From Paramecium pentaurelia (Eukaryota > Ciliophora > Oligohymenophorea > Peniculida > Parameciidae), in NCBI GenBank assembly GCA_905183005.1, contig CAJJDO010000058.1, positions 313,706 to 377,705 of the forward strand: a DNA stretch of 64,000 nucleotides, in the 5' to 3' direction. The notes under the pieces are model-generated. The model saw only the letters and a program-made list of their open reading frames with translations, ran no database searches and was not told where the DNA came from. The translations under genes were made by a program, and so were the position numbers. The stretch's first letter is position 1, and each line of letters opens with the position of its first letter. Shown here one piece after another: positions 25,101 to 38,850 of this stretch.

Positions 25101-26081
25101 CTTATCATCTGCTTGAACATCTCTCATTTATTCTATTAAATTGAATATACATTTATTAGTTCTATAGGTTTCTGCTTAAGTAAGACAATCACTTGTTAAT
25201 TTATATGCATGATATTCTTCAGTTTATTTAAATATCCCAAATGATATTCTGGCTTTAGTGTATTAAATAGGTAATTTTGATATAATATCCCATTAAATTG
25301 TAAATCCTTCTAAATGACTATAAGGAACAGTGGCATCTTCATTTGTTTCAAAACCTCTTTTTCTTTTCATTGTCATTTCTTAAGCCATTTTATTGATTCT
25401 TTCTTTGACAACTTCATTCTCTATTGAAGTTTTAATCATTTAAATATTAGATAATCTATCCATAGATAATTATCTAACTGCTTCATTTTCTTCGTTTCTC
25501 ATATAACTTAACATTTAATCATTTATGCTTCCTGAGAAGTCTGTTTTCTGTCTATTGTGTTACAATACTGGTAATGAATGTTATTAATTCAATTCTCTCT
25601 TAAAACTTATTGGTAAATGTTCATAAATTGGATGATTTGTATAAGATGGATTATATCCTTATTGAATAGGTGGACGTATATAATAACCTATAGGTTATGC
25701 TTATTTAAGAAAATCATGTCTTAATTTTTGGAGTGTGTTCAAATAAATTGGATCTCGCATACCAGAATTTAGATAATCATTATGTAATCTATCAATTTCA
25801 TTAAGAGTAGTCTATGTAGGATCAATATGAATAGGTTATTTTTTATATTTGAAATCCATCTCCTCAATGACTTATTCAAAAGGCTTTTTACGATTGCCTT
25901 CATTATAGTATTCTAGTTTTTCTCTAATGCGAGTAAGTTCTTGCACCTATTAATCTTACTGAAAGCTTTTCACTGGAGAGATTAAATGAATTGGTTGAGA
26001 CTCAAACCTTTTATGCTAAGTTAATTAGACAGGTTTTGGATACTTGTCCTAATATCCATACAACTAACTAAATTGTAACAT
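22152..26081 (-). CDS. Large protein with repeated C2-like modules, about 1,300 aa
   Basis: The frame is open from MLQFSQLYGYQDKYPKPV to TGA 22152-22154. After a helical, charged N-terminus (VQELTRIREKLEYYNEGN) come several beta-sandwich modules with similar phrasing: KTILYIEIWVFESDGSLSML, DAYVYIAIYQNNALLGWYVA, YVFIIHQNNQFLGMAQLNVF and YFVLIEVYDDVLIAWFAMN. These look like degenerate C2 domains used for binding rather than calcium. They are separated by disordered linkers, one with an RGDRT repeat. No catalytic motif. Multi-C2 proteins of this kind are common at the ciliate basal body and cilium, but localisation is an inference. Confidence 0.75.
24258..24340 (-). repeat. Tandem (T-I/V-R-G-D-R) hexad repeat within the C2-like protein
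   Basis: Four successive copies of a roughly 18-bp unit encode NTIRGD, RTIRGD, RTVRGD and RTNKGG. The repeat is nearly perfect in DNA (CTCTAATAGTTCTATCTC-type units on the plus strand), which suggests recent slippage. It lies in a disordered linker. Confidence 0.75.
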
Positions 26082-26144
26082 TAAAATGAGTTAGTGTTTA
26101 ATGATAATATAAAATATAAGCGTATTTACATCCGAATTGTTTTC

Positions 26145-26164
26145 ATATATATATATATATATAT
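26145..26164. repeat. AT dinucleotide microsatellite
   Basis: About ten AT units in the intergenic space between the C2-like gene and the gene ending at 26197. Low-information sequence. Confidence 0.8.
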
Positions 26165-26196
26165 TTATTTATTTATAACAAATTAATAATTGTTAA

Positions 26197-27031
26197 TCAT
26201 TTTTTAATAGGATCTAATTTCTTTTTATTTTTACTTTCTTCTTTGTTTCTATTTTATTATGGTATTCTCTTATTATATGAATCTCTTAATCCTTCTTCCC
26301 ATTATCCTTGAGACATTCTGACATCTGGGCCAAATAAATGTTTGACACTCCCACAATTACCTTGCTTAAATTTCATAGTGTAAGGTGGCAATTCTTGCAT
26401 TCCTTCAAAACCAGAATAGGTAAATTTCATTGTATTAAACTTTCCAGTACTGAAAGACTTTTTAAGTTCTACCTATTCTTTATAAGGTTTTGGAAATTCT
26501 GGGAAATCATGTCGATCTTTCTTAGGTATATACCACCATCCCTTCTCTCTCTTACTTAGATTTTCATCATTTCCTTGATATCTTCTTAATCCAGTTTCAT
26601 AATCTGCTAAACTTCCTGATGCACTCAATCCTAAACGATGATTAAGAAGATGCATAAAATTAGCAACATTATCCTTATTTTTGATATCTTAAACATCATG
26701 CTATTTCTCTGAAAAAATAGTTTTTTTATCTGCAAGAGAATAAGGTTGATTAGGTATTTTACTTAAAAGCTCCTTCATTTTGTTCTAGATATTAAATATA
26801 TAATAGATATACAGCATCCCAATGTCGAAGTTGCAAAACCCATTCAATATCATTCTCTGTTATCTCTGGATGTTATAAGAAGTGGAGATAAAAGTTCACA
26901 TTTCTAGGTATCCTAACTTTATCTATAGGTTAAAGAGTTTTATGTGATTTTTCGAACTTTTCTTATTTATCTTATTTATCACCTGCTTTTTCGAGACTTT
27001 TTTAATCTTTTTGAGGTGGAGATTTTTTCAT
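26197..27031 (-). CDS. Conserved-looking unknown protein, 268 aa
   Basis: Start MKKSPPQKDQKSLEKAGDK; one 28-nt intron (GTATAT...TCTAG) after RHWDA gives 807 coding bases. The N-terminal third is charged, followed by PRNVNFYLHFLQHPEITEND and EWVLQLRHWDA. The C-terminal half has rigid, aromatic motifs (KGWWYIPKKDRHDFPEFPKP, FEGMQELPPYTMKF, GSVKHLFGPDVRMSQ) like those of microtubule inner or axonemal proteins in ciliates. I do not recognise a named family. Confidence 0.7.
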
Positions 27032-27293
27032 ATATAATTATTTCAATATTAAATATCAGTCAAATTATTTTTGATAAAATTTCTTATGGAGTATATTTTG
27101 AGTATTAATCTTAATGGAATCATTGTCAATAATAATCTTGTATTTGATATCTACTTATTTAATTTCAAAAGGAAAGGATACATAATTAAAAATTACATTA
27201 TAAAAAGTACTACATTAAATACTATAAAAACTGCCAATTTCTATGCTACATGATCACTTAAATCTTAACTAAATCCATCTATCATATAATCAG

Positions 27294-30200
27294 TCAAATA
27301 TCTAAAAGATGCTTAATTTAATAAAATGTATAAAAATACGTGTTAAATAATTTGATTGATAAGTTCTCGCTTCTTTTGTCTAATTGAAATTATTCAAATT
27401 CAAAATATTATTTTTCTCAGGATCATCAACTATCTTAGAATATACAGCATCTCCTCTTGCAACTGTAGTAAAATTGGGTTTAGATCCTAAACCTATAAAT
27501 TTATCATAAATTGTTATTATGTATCTCAAATTCTCTATATATCTAGCAACTCCAATTGAATTACCTTAAGCCAATGCTCCTCTTGCAAAGGCTTGACAAG
27601 TAACAGTATCAGGAGATCCATATGAAGGTAATACATCACAAGGATCTGACATCATAATATGATCATAAACACTTCTATAATCTGAATTCTAAACATCAAT
27701 ATTCAAAGCATGTTGTTATTACATAGATGTATCATATGCATACATATCCTTTATATTTTATTTGATAACTTCATAAGGCTTTTGATTTAATAATTAAATT
27801 TCTTAATTATAAAATAATTGTCTTTCAGAATTATCACAAAAATCTATAAAAACCTTCACATCTTGTTGTTATATTAAATTCAGCTATTTATTAATTCATA
27901 TTATTCAATTCATTTTAAGTTACAAAATATGTAAATATAAAATATCCTTATAAAAGCATAACCGAAAATACAAATAGTAATATATGATCCTTATGATTTT
28001 AATTAGAATTAATAAACTTCTTCTTCTTCTTTCTTGATTTTAAGGTCTTATTTAATTCTGCTTGTTCTTCTAAATCTTCTTAAAATGATACATTTTCATC
28101 ATCTTCTCCTACCTACAAATTACTGATGTAATTCTCACATTTACTGTAGAAATACTTAACTGTTTTTTCTGGAATATCTAAGAATAATTATAATATGGAT
28201 AATCTCATCTAAGCTAATAGTATAATTGCTATCGAATAAATTATTAGAGACATAAATAACATAATAGCAGAAAGTGTAATTATAATAACTTCAACTTTTT
28301 CTTATCTAGTAGTTCTGTCATCTAATGCTAAAACAAATTAATCTGATACTGTAGATAATGCAATCCAATAATCATTTAAAAGGTTGTATTCTACAAAGAA
28401 AACACTTGATTATTCTTCAGTAATCTCTCTTAATGGTAGATTTGATACTTCAATTCCTTTACTAATAATTTATTGAGTTGCTTCCATAAAATCATATTAT
28501 TAGCTTTAAATAGTACTAAAATACATTTTAACAGCATCTGAAACCTTGAGATTTGAATAAATATCTGTTATTTTTAACTCACTCATTAATACTTCCTTAT
28601 TTAAATCTTAAACATTATTTAATTCTTTAATAAGGGCTTCCTTCTAAGTTTTTTCATAAGTAGATACATTTGCATTCTACCATACACCTAAATTCAGCAT
28701 TTTCAGATTTTATACATTTGTCAATATAGTTTATAAGGTAGCATGAATTTAATTTTCTTTACCAATAAGATTGATATTTTCTTCAATTTCATTATATTAT
28801 TGATTTAAATAAAAGAATTCAAAAAAGGCTAAAGATGTCATTACTAAATATAAAATATTTGTAAACCATATCATTTTTTATATAATAGAAATTCTCCCTT
28901 AATTTTTAATTTATTCTTATAATGAAGCTCTTGATTTAAAAATATTATTATTAATATTACTTTCATTTTCTTATTATTATTCAATATTATTTTGAAATAC
29001 ACTTTGTTAATGTTCTTCATCAAATTCTTCCATAATTTCTTCTTTATCAATTTCTTGAATTCTATTTTGAAAGAGTTATAATGTTTTAATTCCTTCACCA
29101 TAATCAAATTTTTAATCTTCTGATGATTTAACCTATGTGATTGATTAATTTTTTATAGACATGGCACTAACATCAACAGTTTAATCATGAACTGATGATA
29201 AATCATGTATAGCTGAAACTTGATCAGTAGAGAATTCTCCCAAAAATATCTTTTTACCAACATTATATTTAAATTAAAAATTTGATTTTTATTTTTTTAA
29301 TGGAATTAATCTATTTTCACTTTCTTTTTATTCTAATTTCATCATATAACCTAATTACTAATTATTTAATGTAACTGAATTCAATGTACATATGAATTCT
29401 TATGAAAGTTTAGTCTTCTCATCAATATATTCATTAGATTAAATCTATCCACTCATAATATCTTCAGGTATTTTATATTAAATAATTCCTCCTCCTTTAA
29501 TTAAAAATTCACTCTTGTCTTACAATTAAGGAAATATTTCACTAACCAATAATTTCTTATTCTAAATCAAACGTAAATCTAAACCAAGTAAACTTATACA
29601 ATTAAATGAAATAGAATCTATAATATCATCACTATCAAATAATATATAACATGTTTGTTTATATGGTTTGAATAATTTAAATTAAGCTATTATCATAACT
29701 GATTAATCTAAAGATGTTAATGATTTCATTTCTATAATACATGGAATAAGATAATTCTATTTATTTTTAACATAAATTGATCTTTCTTTACTCAATTTTT
29801 AATCAAATCCTAATTTCATCAATTAATCATGGGCTTTTTAAAAGATATTAGGAATTAAGACATTTAATTTTCTATTAACTAATTCATTTTTCATATATCC
29901 AAATACATGACATGCAGTATTTAAATTTATTATTTAACCAAATTTATCTTAAGCTAATGAAATAATCATTGTTGGTAAACTTTCCATACTTATTTCTTCT
30001 TTACTTGCCATCTATATACCTTTCCTTACATAAGATGCATCCATAACTCTAGATTTCTCATATAACAATTCACCATATTCTTAATCTTATACAACATCAA
30101 TCATAAATTTACTATACATTTTTAAACTCTTTTATGTATTTTACTTTGTCTTTTGTAATCTATTCCATATCATATCAATTTCATTCATTAGATTATGTAT

Positions 30201-31733
30201 ATTTAAACCAATCTAATTCAATTTCCCTAAATCTGGATAATCTTCTTATAATTAAGACCAGAAATCCATATTTATTAAAGTTACTCTTTCTATTTTGCTT
30301 TAAAAGTTCTTAATAATATTTAAATACATAGCTTCATTATGAGTATCTATTTATTCAACATTTTAATCATTCATCTCATCTTCAATAATTTTTTTATATC
30401 TAAATAATACAAATTCATAATCCATTGTAGGATTTAGATTTTAAGCTTGATTGAATTCTTATAAAGCATATTACCTTTAACCAATATGAAGTAAGAAAAA
30501 TCCATATCTAATTTTTAATTAATAATCATATGGGAATCTCTTACTTGCATCCAAATAATTTTATTAAATTATCTTAATTAATTCCTTACCACAATCAGGT
30601 CTAATACATGTTTAATTATGAGTCTTTAAATATCCATCCAAAATTATATTAAATAATTAAGAATTCCAATTATGTAATCTTAGTAAATGATGTTATTATA
30701 ATAATATCTGACTTATTGTTCCTTTCAAATTATCCAATAATAATAAATCTATTCTTTCTTCAGGATTTTATATAACAATTATAATCAATAAAGGTATTCC
30801 CAATAACCATGCATAAATTGTACCTCTAAATATGACATCCTCTAGGATCTTACTAAAAGCTAACATTATACAAGTCCAATTATTAATTGCAATAATCATT
30901 TACCACATTTTATATACATATAAATTATTATGTGTATTTTAATGATAATTATATATATATAGAGTTATATTACCAAATGCTATCAATATTATTTAAACAT
31001 ATTGTGATTCAATAAATGAGTAATTTAATACTTAAATCACAATATAAGTTTTTAAAATAAAATCATCAAATCCACTCTATTTTGAGAGTGAATTAGTATA
31101 GATAAAACGTGCTTCATAATAAAGAAATGAGTGAATAGCACTCAAAGTGTAGAATATTATCAAAAAAATAATTGCTACTATTGAATGAACAGTATGACTG
31201 CCTGTCCAGCATTCATAATTTGTAAATGAAAAGTGATAAGAATCTTTGCATGTCCACACTGAAATAAATAAATCTACAATTGGCATATATAAAATTGAAA
31301 GCATCAAATTAATTATTGACTTTAACATTGTCATGGGTAGAGTCTTGCTGAGTTTCTCTGTTCTATTGCTTAATACCAAATAGAGTAAAATTTCTAATGC
31401 TATGATACCTACAAACAAATAAGTTAATATCACCATTGCTGAATATTACATCTAATCATATTAAGGTGATAGTAAAACATAACCAGTTATCTAATTTACA
31501 TATTTTGCTATATCATCATGCTTCCAAGCCTAATAAAGATTTCTATTGAAACAAATGTAAGTCATTTAAAATAGTTAGATAAATAATGATGCAATTGTAA
31601 ATAACAATGATGGATCATCATCTATAAGCATCTACCTGGTTACTTAAAATAAAACATTCTTTATCTCAACAACAACTTTACCCAAAGAACTTTGCCCTTC
31701 TTTTGATAAACCATATTCAGATTTTGTTTCCAT
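27294..31733 (-). CDS. Multi-pass membrane protein with PAS domain (TmcB-like)
   Basis: The protein of about 1,470 aa starts METKSEYGLSKEGQSSLGK. Layout: N-terminal membrane helices (roughly 31.6-30.7 kb, including MVILTYLFVGIIALEILLYL), a helical TPR-like middle (DYEFVLFRYKKIIEDE; NIIKNF...LINMDFWSQLQEDYPDL), then a PAS domain (LPTMIISLAQDKFGQIINLN, ACHVFGYMKNELVN, LIPNIFQKAHDQLM). After that come charged linkers and further membrane helices near 28.86, 28.25 and 27.95 kb. This order matches the ciliate and Dictyostelium tiny-macrocyst (Tmc) family, putative sensory membrane proteins. What ligand or signal the PAS domain senses is unknown. Any introns were not resolved. Confidence 0.75.
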
Positions 31734-31954
31734 TATATTTTTAAATAATTAGACTTTTAATTAATTAATCTAAAAAAGCTTATAAGGTTTAAAATGATAT
31801 TAAGTATCTTATAACTAAGTATATCTTTTATTAAACTAATTTTCATAATTAAAAAATAAAAAGTGATTCTTATTTATATATACTTCAAATACATAATAAT
31901 AATTGATATATTATATAAGTTGTTATTTCAAAATTAATAGATGATGTAATAAAA

Positions 31955-32620
31955 TCAAATATTATCATTTACTAGATTTTAATTTATGATAAGTTTTTGT
32001 GATTCTTTAGTGTTTTCTTCAAAAAAACGAGATTTGGGATTTAATTTAAATAAGTTATTCATTTTTTAATTTTATTTGTATGTTTAGGTGAGATCATCAC
32101 TTAGTTTTCTTGTATTTTACCTTTTCAATTTAGAAGATTTAGCTGATCCATTTATGCTATCTTTTTTATAAGTTTGATTGACATAATCATAAATCATTAC
32201 ATCTTCTTAAAAATCAACTTTTTTTGTGATTAAAACATCAATATTTTTCTCTGAATTTGCAAATTCATATTCTTCTCTTGATACTTAATGTGAATGAGAA
32301 TAAACTTTCGGTTTATTCATCAAATCTATATTGAAAGACCTTCTTATAAAAAACTTTTCATCAATTTCAGGTAATTTAATGCATTCCAATTACTTTTTGA
32401 ACATATGAATACCAGTATCTCTTTCATCTGATTATTCTGTTTAAGAATGAGAAACTTAGATTTAAGGTAGAACCAATTTTCTTTCGTGATGATAATGTTT
32501 TCTGGATATTTCATTCAAATTAGCATGTAAAACAAATTTTCGATCAGAATTTTACATTTACTAATCAAATCTATTTATTGAATTTGATCCATAAGACTCT
32601 TCAGTTTTTAAATTAAGCAT
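31955..32620 (-). CDS. Uncharacterised charged protein, 221 aa
   Basis: Intronless frame MLNLKTEESYGSNSINRFD to TGA at 31955-31957. Composition is Lys/Glu/Ser/Gln-rich with no membrane segment. Distinct stretches are SRKHYHHERKLVLPQIQ, KLPEIDEKFFIRRSFNID and SRFFEENTKESQKLI. No family recognised. Nearest neighbours are the TmcB-like gene downstream (about 220 bp) and the TLDc gene upstream. Confidence 0.6.
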
Positions 32621-32883
32621 TATTTAAATTTAATATAATGATTTCTTATCAAATGAAATTATATTCAGATTTTAAGCCAACTAAATCTGAAAATAATTAT
32701 AATAATTATATTAAAAACAGTATTAAATTTATTTAAGATTTTCAAAGATTTAACATAATGCAAACGTCTATAATTATATATCATTTTATTAAATAAATAT
32801 TCTAAATATCAAATTTTATCAAAATAAGTCTTTTCTCTATAAACTTTCAATTCAATTTTTTTGAGAATTAATAATCAAGATCA

Positions 32884-34304
32884 TCATTAATATTTTAATA
32901 ATAAATCATTTGTAGATTCTCTATAACACTTAATTTCTTATTCACTACTACTATCACATTCCAAATTTTAATTACCTACTCCCCATGCTTCAATGTAAGT
33001 AATAGTAGGTGTCTAAATTGAAGAATCAATCAAATCACCTAATATATATTTATGATAATTGAATACCCTTTATATATGGTTCACCTTATTTTGCTGCATA
33101 ACTGGATTATTACATATTTTATGCAGAGATCCACAATCTAAACTATTTCATATCTCCTCCAAATCCTAATCCTTTCTTGTTATCTGTTTTATTTATATAA
33201 CAGTAATTTTAAGATCCAGATCTTTTCGATTTAAAAACATCATTTGCAACATTAAAAGGAGTATAAGTTGGATATAATTAAAATAATATTGATTAACTTG
33301 TTCCTTAATATGAATTGGTCTCTATCCATTAGGTTGAATTTAATGCTGCCACAATGCAATGTTTATTGTTTTTACTCTTTATTTTTTTTTATTTTACATT
33401 TTCTTCCTCATCACTATCATTTTCAGTGCTATCATCAAATTTAATTAATATAAGTGTTGCACCCTTAAATCCAATTAAAGCAGTATATAATTAATCAAAA
33501 TTCCATCCCCTTACACTTGTCCATAATAATTCAAAAGAATCTGCTTCTTAAATAATAGAACTACTAATAGCCATATATCCAAAAGTTGAATTATTTATTA
33601 AATAAGAGGGTTTTTAAAATTTTGACAATTGATTATAATTTCTTTAAGAAATAAATAATTAATTGAAATATTTTGTTAATAATATTGATAAACAAGGAAA
33701 GTTTTGTTCTAAAAATATTGTAAGTTCATAGAACATAATAGAACCAGCAGAAGATGTAAATAATCTACTTAAAATAGATCTTGTAGTGTATTCATCTTAA
33801 ATTAAATAATCTGTAACAAAATATCCTTATTCCCATATGAAGTATTCAATCTCACTTAATAAATCAAATGCATCTAAATATGAGATTTTTTCTTAATCAT
33901 AATCTATTTTTGCCATATTTATCTTTTAAATAGAAATTATTGAATATTATTCTGTTCTAGTCATCCTATTCAAAGTTTCTGGTTTAGTCAATTTACCAAC
34001 TATAAATATTAGGATTAATATTCACCTAAATCTTCAAATGCATCAAATGATAATCTTTCATCAGAATGATAAAAAACCATATATTTATATAATTTCAGAG
34101 CAATGGTTGGCCTATTTTTCAAGAGATATTGAAAGCATTCTTCATTCAAATAATCATTCTTGTAAGTTCAATAATGAAATTAATAAATTACTCATCATGT
34201 CTAGAAATAAGCTTCTTGTACAGTCTTTTTACTTATTGTCTCTCATCATCATTTAATATTGTTCGTTTTGGTGATCTTTTGGATATACAAAATTCATTTC
34301 CCAT
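32884..34304 (-). CDS. TLDc-domain protein with N-terminal helical region; one frame problem
   Basis: The start MGNEFCISKRSPKRTILN suggests N-myristoylation. A helical region follows (NDYLNEECFQYLLKNRPTIA, HSDERLSFDAFEDL; EF-hand-like in layout), then a TLDc domain: SFELLWTSVRGWNFDQLYTA, GFKGATLILIKFDDS, HCIVAALNSTQW, KGLGFGGDMKQFRLWI and TYIEAWGVGNQ. Introns of 26 nt (with a GTG donor) and 28 nt are clear. Between FINFIIELT and NDYLNEE (near 34150-34170) the frame changes without any GT-AG intron I can find, so there may be an indel or a missed exon. It is the second TLDc gene of the window, without LysM. Confidence 0.75.
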
Positions 34305-34587
34305 TTTATAATTAATTTTGGTAATGTAATATTAATCATCAACTAAACAACATATTAGAATAGTTAAAAACTGTATTTGAGTCTCTCCTTTCTTTTTGGC
34401 CAATTTATATATATTTATATAATTCTGTTTTAATTTTAGGAATTCAATTTTAAGAGCTTAGTTTTAGGTGAAAACTTATTGAAATTGATAAGAATTGATA
34501 TTTAATTCAAGAAGATAATATCAATAGGAATATTAACTAAAGAAACTATTGAAATAAAATTGTAATTAAAATAATTAAATTTTATCT

Positions 34588-35062
34588 ATGATGCAGCAAA
34601 GAGATTTCTATGGGAATGATTATATATACAAACATATCAAATAAGTAAGTTTACAAGAGTTTACAGATTAATTATTCAATCCTGTAAGACATTAGAAATA
34701 AATGGTTTTATTTACACAGAATGAGTAAAAAGAATAATAAGAGCTATATAAATATTATGTCTATTTGGGAGGGGGAGTATTTACAGTTTCTGCTTTATCA
34801 GTTATTTTTTATAAAAAGATCCCTTTTCTTAATAGAATTGAGAAAAGATGGGCTAGAATATTGACAAAAGCATTATTACTTTTTGGACCTCTCTAAGTAA
34901 TTTGATTTTTATATCATATAGGTACAATCTATATTTGGTCAAAGAGCTTAATATGAATTATTAGATAAATAGTTTATATAATATCATAGACAATTATAAG
35001 ATTATATGTTTTCAGGTGACATAAGAAAACTTAAACAAGACATCCAAATTAGTCCTGTATGA
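34588..35062 (+). CDS. Small single-pass membrane protein, 149 aa
   Basis: MMQQRDFYGNDYIYKHIKQ starts a frame with one 25-nt intron (GTAATT...ATATAG), giving 450 coding bases. A Gly-rich hydrophobic segment (YYVYLGGGVFTVSALSVIFY) is followed by a basic stretch, a second weakly hydrophobic piece (RILTKALLLFGPL) and a soluble tail ending IQISPV. No family recognised. It converges on the next gene with 46 bp between stops. Confidence 0.7.
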
Positions 35063-35108
35063 TTTAAATTTATATTAAGATGGGGTTTTTAATATTTTAT
35101 AACTATGT

Positions 35109-38100
35109 TCATTAAATTATTGCATTTTCATCAATATCATCTTCTTAATGTCCAACATGTAATAATCTCTATAATTCTAATTTCAATATTCTATGAGCTA
35201 TCAATATTGGCTTAATATTTGATTATTAATTTGCTTAACTCATAATTCTTAATTCAAGAGTTTTCAAAATAGTGTTCCATTCTTAAAAGATTTCTGGAGT
35301 AACATATGGTTATAATTCTTTCAAAGTACTTTCAATTTCCATTCTATAATTTTACCATTCCTATCTCACCAATAAAAATTACTTTTCAACATCATCATTT
35401 GTCTTTACATTAATAAAATGATTTAATGCTTAGAAAGTAAAGATCTATTGGCTAACACATAATGAAGTAAATCTATTAAATGATAGACTTCTTTCTTCAT
35501 TCTAAATAATGTCTGCTTATTCATAAAATAAATTCATAGCATCTTTAAAATTGAATTTTTGATGTTCTATATGTCTAAATAATGTAATAAATTCATTATT
35601 ATTAATTTTTTTATTTCCATCTAAATCTGCTGCTTAGAATGCATGAATTACAAACTCTTTAGTTCTTGTTGTAATAATTCTATATTTATTCATTACTTTA
35701 ATAAGGAAATTATCTACATCAATTAATCCTTATTTATTTAAATTCTTAGGATCTGGTTCCTTTAAATTTTCTAAATCATTTTTCAAATCTCTAAGTTCAT
35801 CTTCCATCATTTTATTTTCTAAATAGACTTTCATATAATCTAAAGCTCTTAAGTATGGAACATGAAATTTTTATTCACTTTCACTTTAAACAACATTAAC
35901 CCCTAAAGTTGACTCAGAACACATGAAATCATACCCTTATAAAAAGAAAGATGATTCTTCTATTGAAAAATTCAAATGTTCATCTTATAATATAGCAATC
36001 ATTCTTGCAAATACATTAACTCTAAAAATGGATGAGAAATGAATAACTGAAAGTAAAAATTATAAATATTTCTTTTCAGCAACATTTTTAAATCCATATC
36101 TATTTAAAAAATTATTAAAAACAAATATTTGCATTTCTAGATCCTTTTGTGTTTCATTATCTTTGCTACTTCTAATTTTTTCATCATACAATTATGTTAT
36201 TGTTCTTAAAACATTTTTCAAAGGCCAATAATTTACAACTTTTTTAAATAAATATGATTATTCTCTAGCTTTAACTGCCAATATTACTCCTGGATGCATC
36301 AATCTATCAATTACATTTACTTTATTTTATTTTTATTAAAAATTAAATTGCAAAGCTTTTGTAATTCTATTTTTTTTTTTCTTAAAAAGAATTTATTTTT
36401 TCTTTTCTTTTTCTTCTTCTTCATCTAATTCAGTTATAAGATATTCTTCTTCTTAAATCTCTGCATCCAATTCTACAGGCATTCTTTTACGTAAAGAATC
36501 AAATTCAACTAAAAATTATTCAGCTATTTATTTATGACTTTATTATTATGTTCTTAAAATATGAATCATCAATTTTCTAGTAAATGAAAATAATTAATTT
36601 AATAATCCTGCAAAATCATTCATAGATTTAGTTAAATTTTATTATTTCTAAATTTATAAATTATACAACATAATTAACATAGCCACTTATGTTTTTAATT
36701 GAATTTATTCTTATTTACTTAATCCAAATTTATTAGCTATAGAATTAGCTTATAAATTTTGACTACTTTATATTATAGAAGAATTTGAATTAATAGGATT
36801 TAAATTTGAATTAGTTAGCATTTATGTTTGAGTTAGTTCATTTGTCTAAAATTCTTTTACAGTTGGTAATGCCAATTTATCAGAACTAAACATCTTCTCA
36901 AGTTATCTTTTAGTAGATTTTTGATTCTATTTTGAAGAATTAGTATTATTTTTTATAGGTTATGTTTCAATTTTTTCAAATGATAATTTCTTTAAACTAA
37001 AATTTATTCTTTTTTAACTATTAGGCATTGGAGAAGCTTCATCCATTTCTGCTACTTCAGCAATCAATCTAATATTATTTTTAGAATCCTTATTAGTAGA
37101 TCTCTTTTCATCACTATTTATTTCTGGAGGTTCTACAAACATAGATTATTCTGAATCACTCTAAATTTATTTTTCTTATGGTTCTTCTTTATCAAACAAA
37201 TCTCTTAAAGTTTTCATATTATTAACAAATAAATCAAACATATCTTCCTTCTTCATATTTCTTATATGATCCATACTACCTGGCAATCCATCTAATATTC
37301 TTATTAAACTTGCTCTCTATTCCTTTGTTTATTATTGATGAGATTAAATATTCCTATTATTTATAGTTTATTATTAATCATCTTAAAGGAAAAAACCCAT
37401 TTATTCTTTAAGTTAGAATTCTTTAAAATGTTAATCTAATTCTTATTAATTTATTATTTTATCATATTATTGACCAATTAAATTTAAATCAGTTTATGTT
37501 TCAAAAGTACGTAAAGGTATTTCAGTTTAACAATAAACAGAAAAAGTTATCTTTGGTGGTTCATCAACAATATCTTTTACAACAATATCAGGATTTTATT
37601 CAACAGATGTTTTTTATTCAACTTCTTTTAATACTTAAGATAATGATAAATCTTATTCATCTTCTTCTTCTTATACATTAATAATTTAAATGCCAGATTA
37701 TTTTATATATTAAATTTTCGATATTTTATTTCTTAATTCTTTAATTTCTCTATTTAAATTTGATATTAAAGTAGCAGCACCTTTTTTCATAGTTTTATCT
37801 AATTCATTCTATTTAGTTAATTTTTAAACTATTAATATTAAATTTTATTCATCTTCTTATTATGTTTTCAATTAATTTTCTAATTTCTATATGACTTTTT
37901 TTAGATCTAATATCTTTTCATTCAATTCATCTTATTATTATTCAAATTCTACTTATAATTCCAATTAATTTTTATAACCAATAATTTACATTTATTATTT
38001 ATCAGACTCTGACATATTTATTGTTTTTCTAAATACTGTGATATAACCTTTAAAGATTGCAAGCATTAATTATCCTCTCTCTGTACATTAAAATGAAACC

Positions 38101-38850
38101 TATCTAATTAATTCATTCAAGCATATAAATAGAACATCACTTGCTTATTACAATTTAGATTTATGATCAATACTTGGATTTTATGATATATTCTCTAATT
38201 GATTTTATAACCATTTTTTTAGATTTATAGCATCATTTCTCCCAGTAGGCTCATTCGAAAAGAAATGTGTACTAGTATGTTTCATGTCTTTAACTATCCC
38301 AAATATTATTCAGATAAGTACGTATTTTTTTCTTTATCGATAATTTTCTTTCGGTATTCTAAATGCTTGAAATTTCTTCAAAATAACCCTTTTCTAAACC
38401 ATTTACTATTGTTGTTTTTAAATTTAACATTACATTTTTCCTATTTCCACTTACTTCTTGTAAGTCTTATGCTACCCAATTCAAATTAATGTCAGAATAT
38501 TTTTCTAAAATTTAAAGCACATCATCTAATGTATTTTCGAGATTTTATGTTTTATAGTGATACCTTTGATTTTAAATCATATATTCCCTATTCTATTTTC
38601 TTTCTTTTTGTTTAAGAATGTATTCATTTAATCTTATTTCTGCTATTTATTACTTTTCTTTTATTTGTTATTACAGAGTTTTATGTCTGAATGAATCAGC
38701 AAGATGAGAAATATCTCTTTAAAAACTTGAAATTGATTATTTTTTGCTGGATCCATTTGAGTTGAGATTAGCTTTATAATCTAATAAATTTTTTAAGAAA
38801 CCAGATGTAGTCCCTTTGGATTAATTTAATACTGGAGAGCAACTGTTCAT
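35109..38850 (-). CDS. Axonemal dynein light-chain-domain protein (AXDND1-like) with EF-hand, 1,237 aa
   Basis: One 28-nt intron (GTACTT...GGATAG) links the N-terminal exon to the rest, giving 3,714 coding bases. The start is MNSCSPVLNQSKGTTSG. The diagnostic block DVLFICLNELIRQVSFQCTE-RGQLMLAIFKGYITVFRK is typical of the axonemal dynein light chain (p28/AXDND1) domain; it is followed by a long coiled coil (EFEQQQDELNEKILDLKKVI). Far downstream is a canonical EF-hand loop, DLDGNKKINNNEF. An internal ATG (38013-38015) could mislead annotators into splitting the gene, but the frame and domain run straight through it. Likely an axonemal or dynein-docking component, possibly calcium-sensitive. 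Confidence 0.82.

Noticed and set aside
31077..31436. Longest minus-strand standard-code ORF here taken as a separate gene
   Set aside because: It is a membrane-helix segment of the larger TmcB-like gene; in the ciliate code the frame continues on both sides.
38013..38015. ATG treated as the start of a separate coiled-coil gene
   Set aside because: The dynein-light-chain-domain block runs in frame through this ATG from the upstream exon, and the spliced length is a multiple of three.
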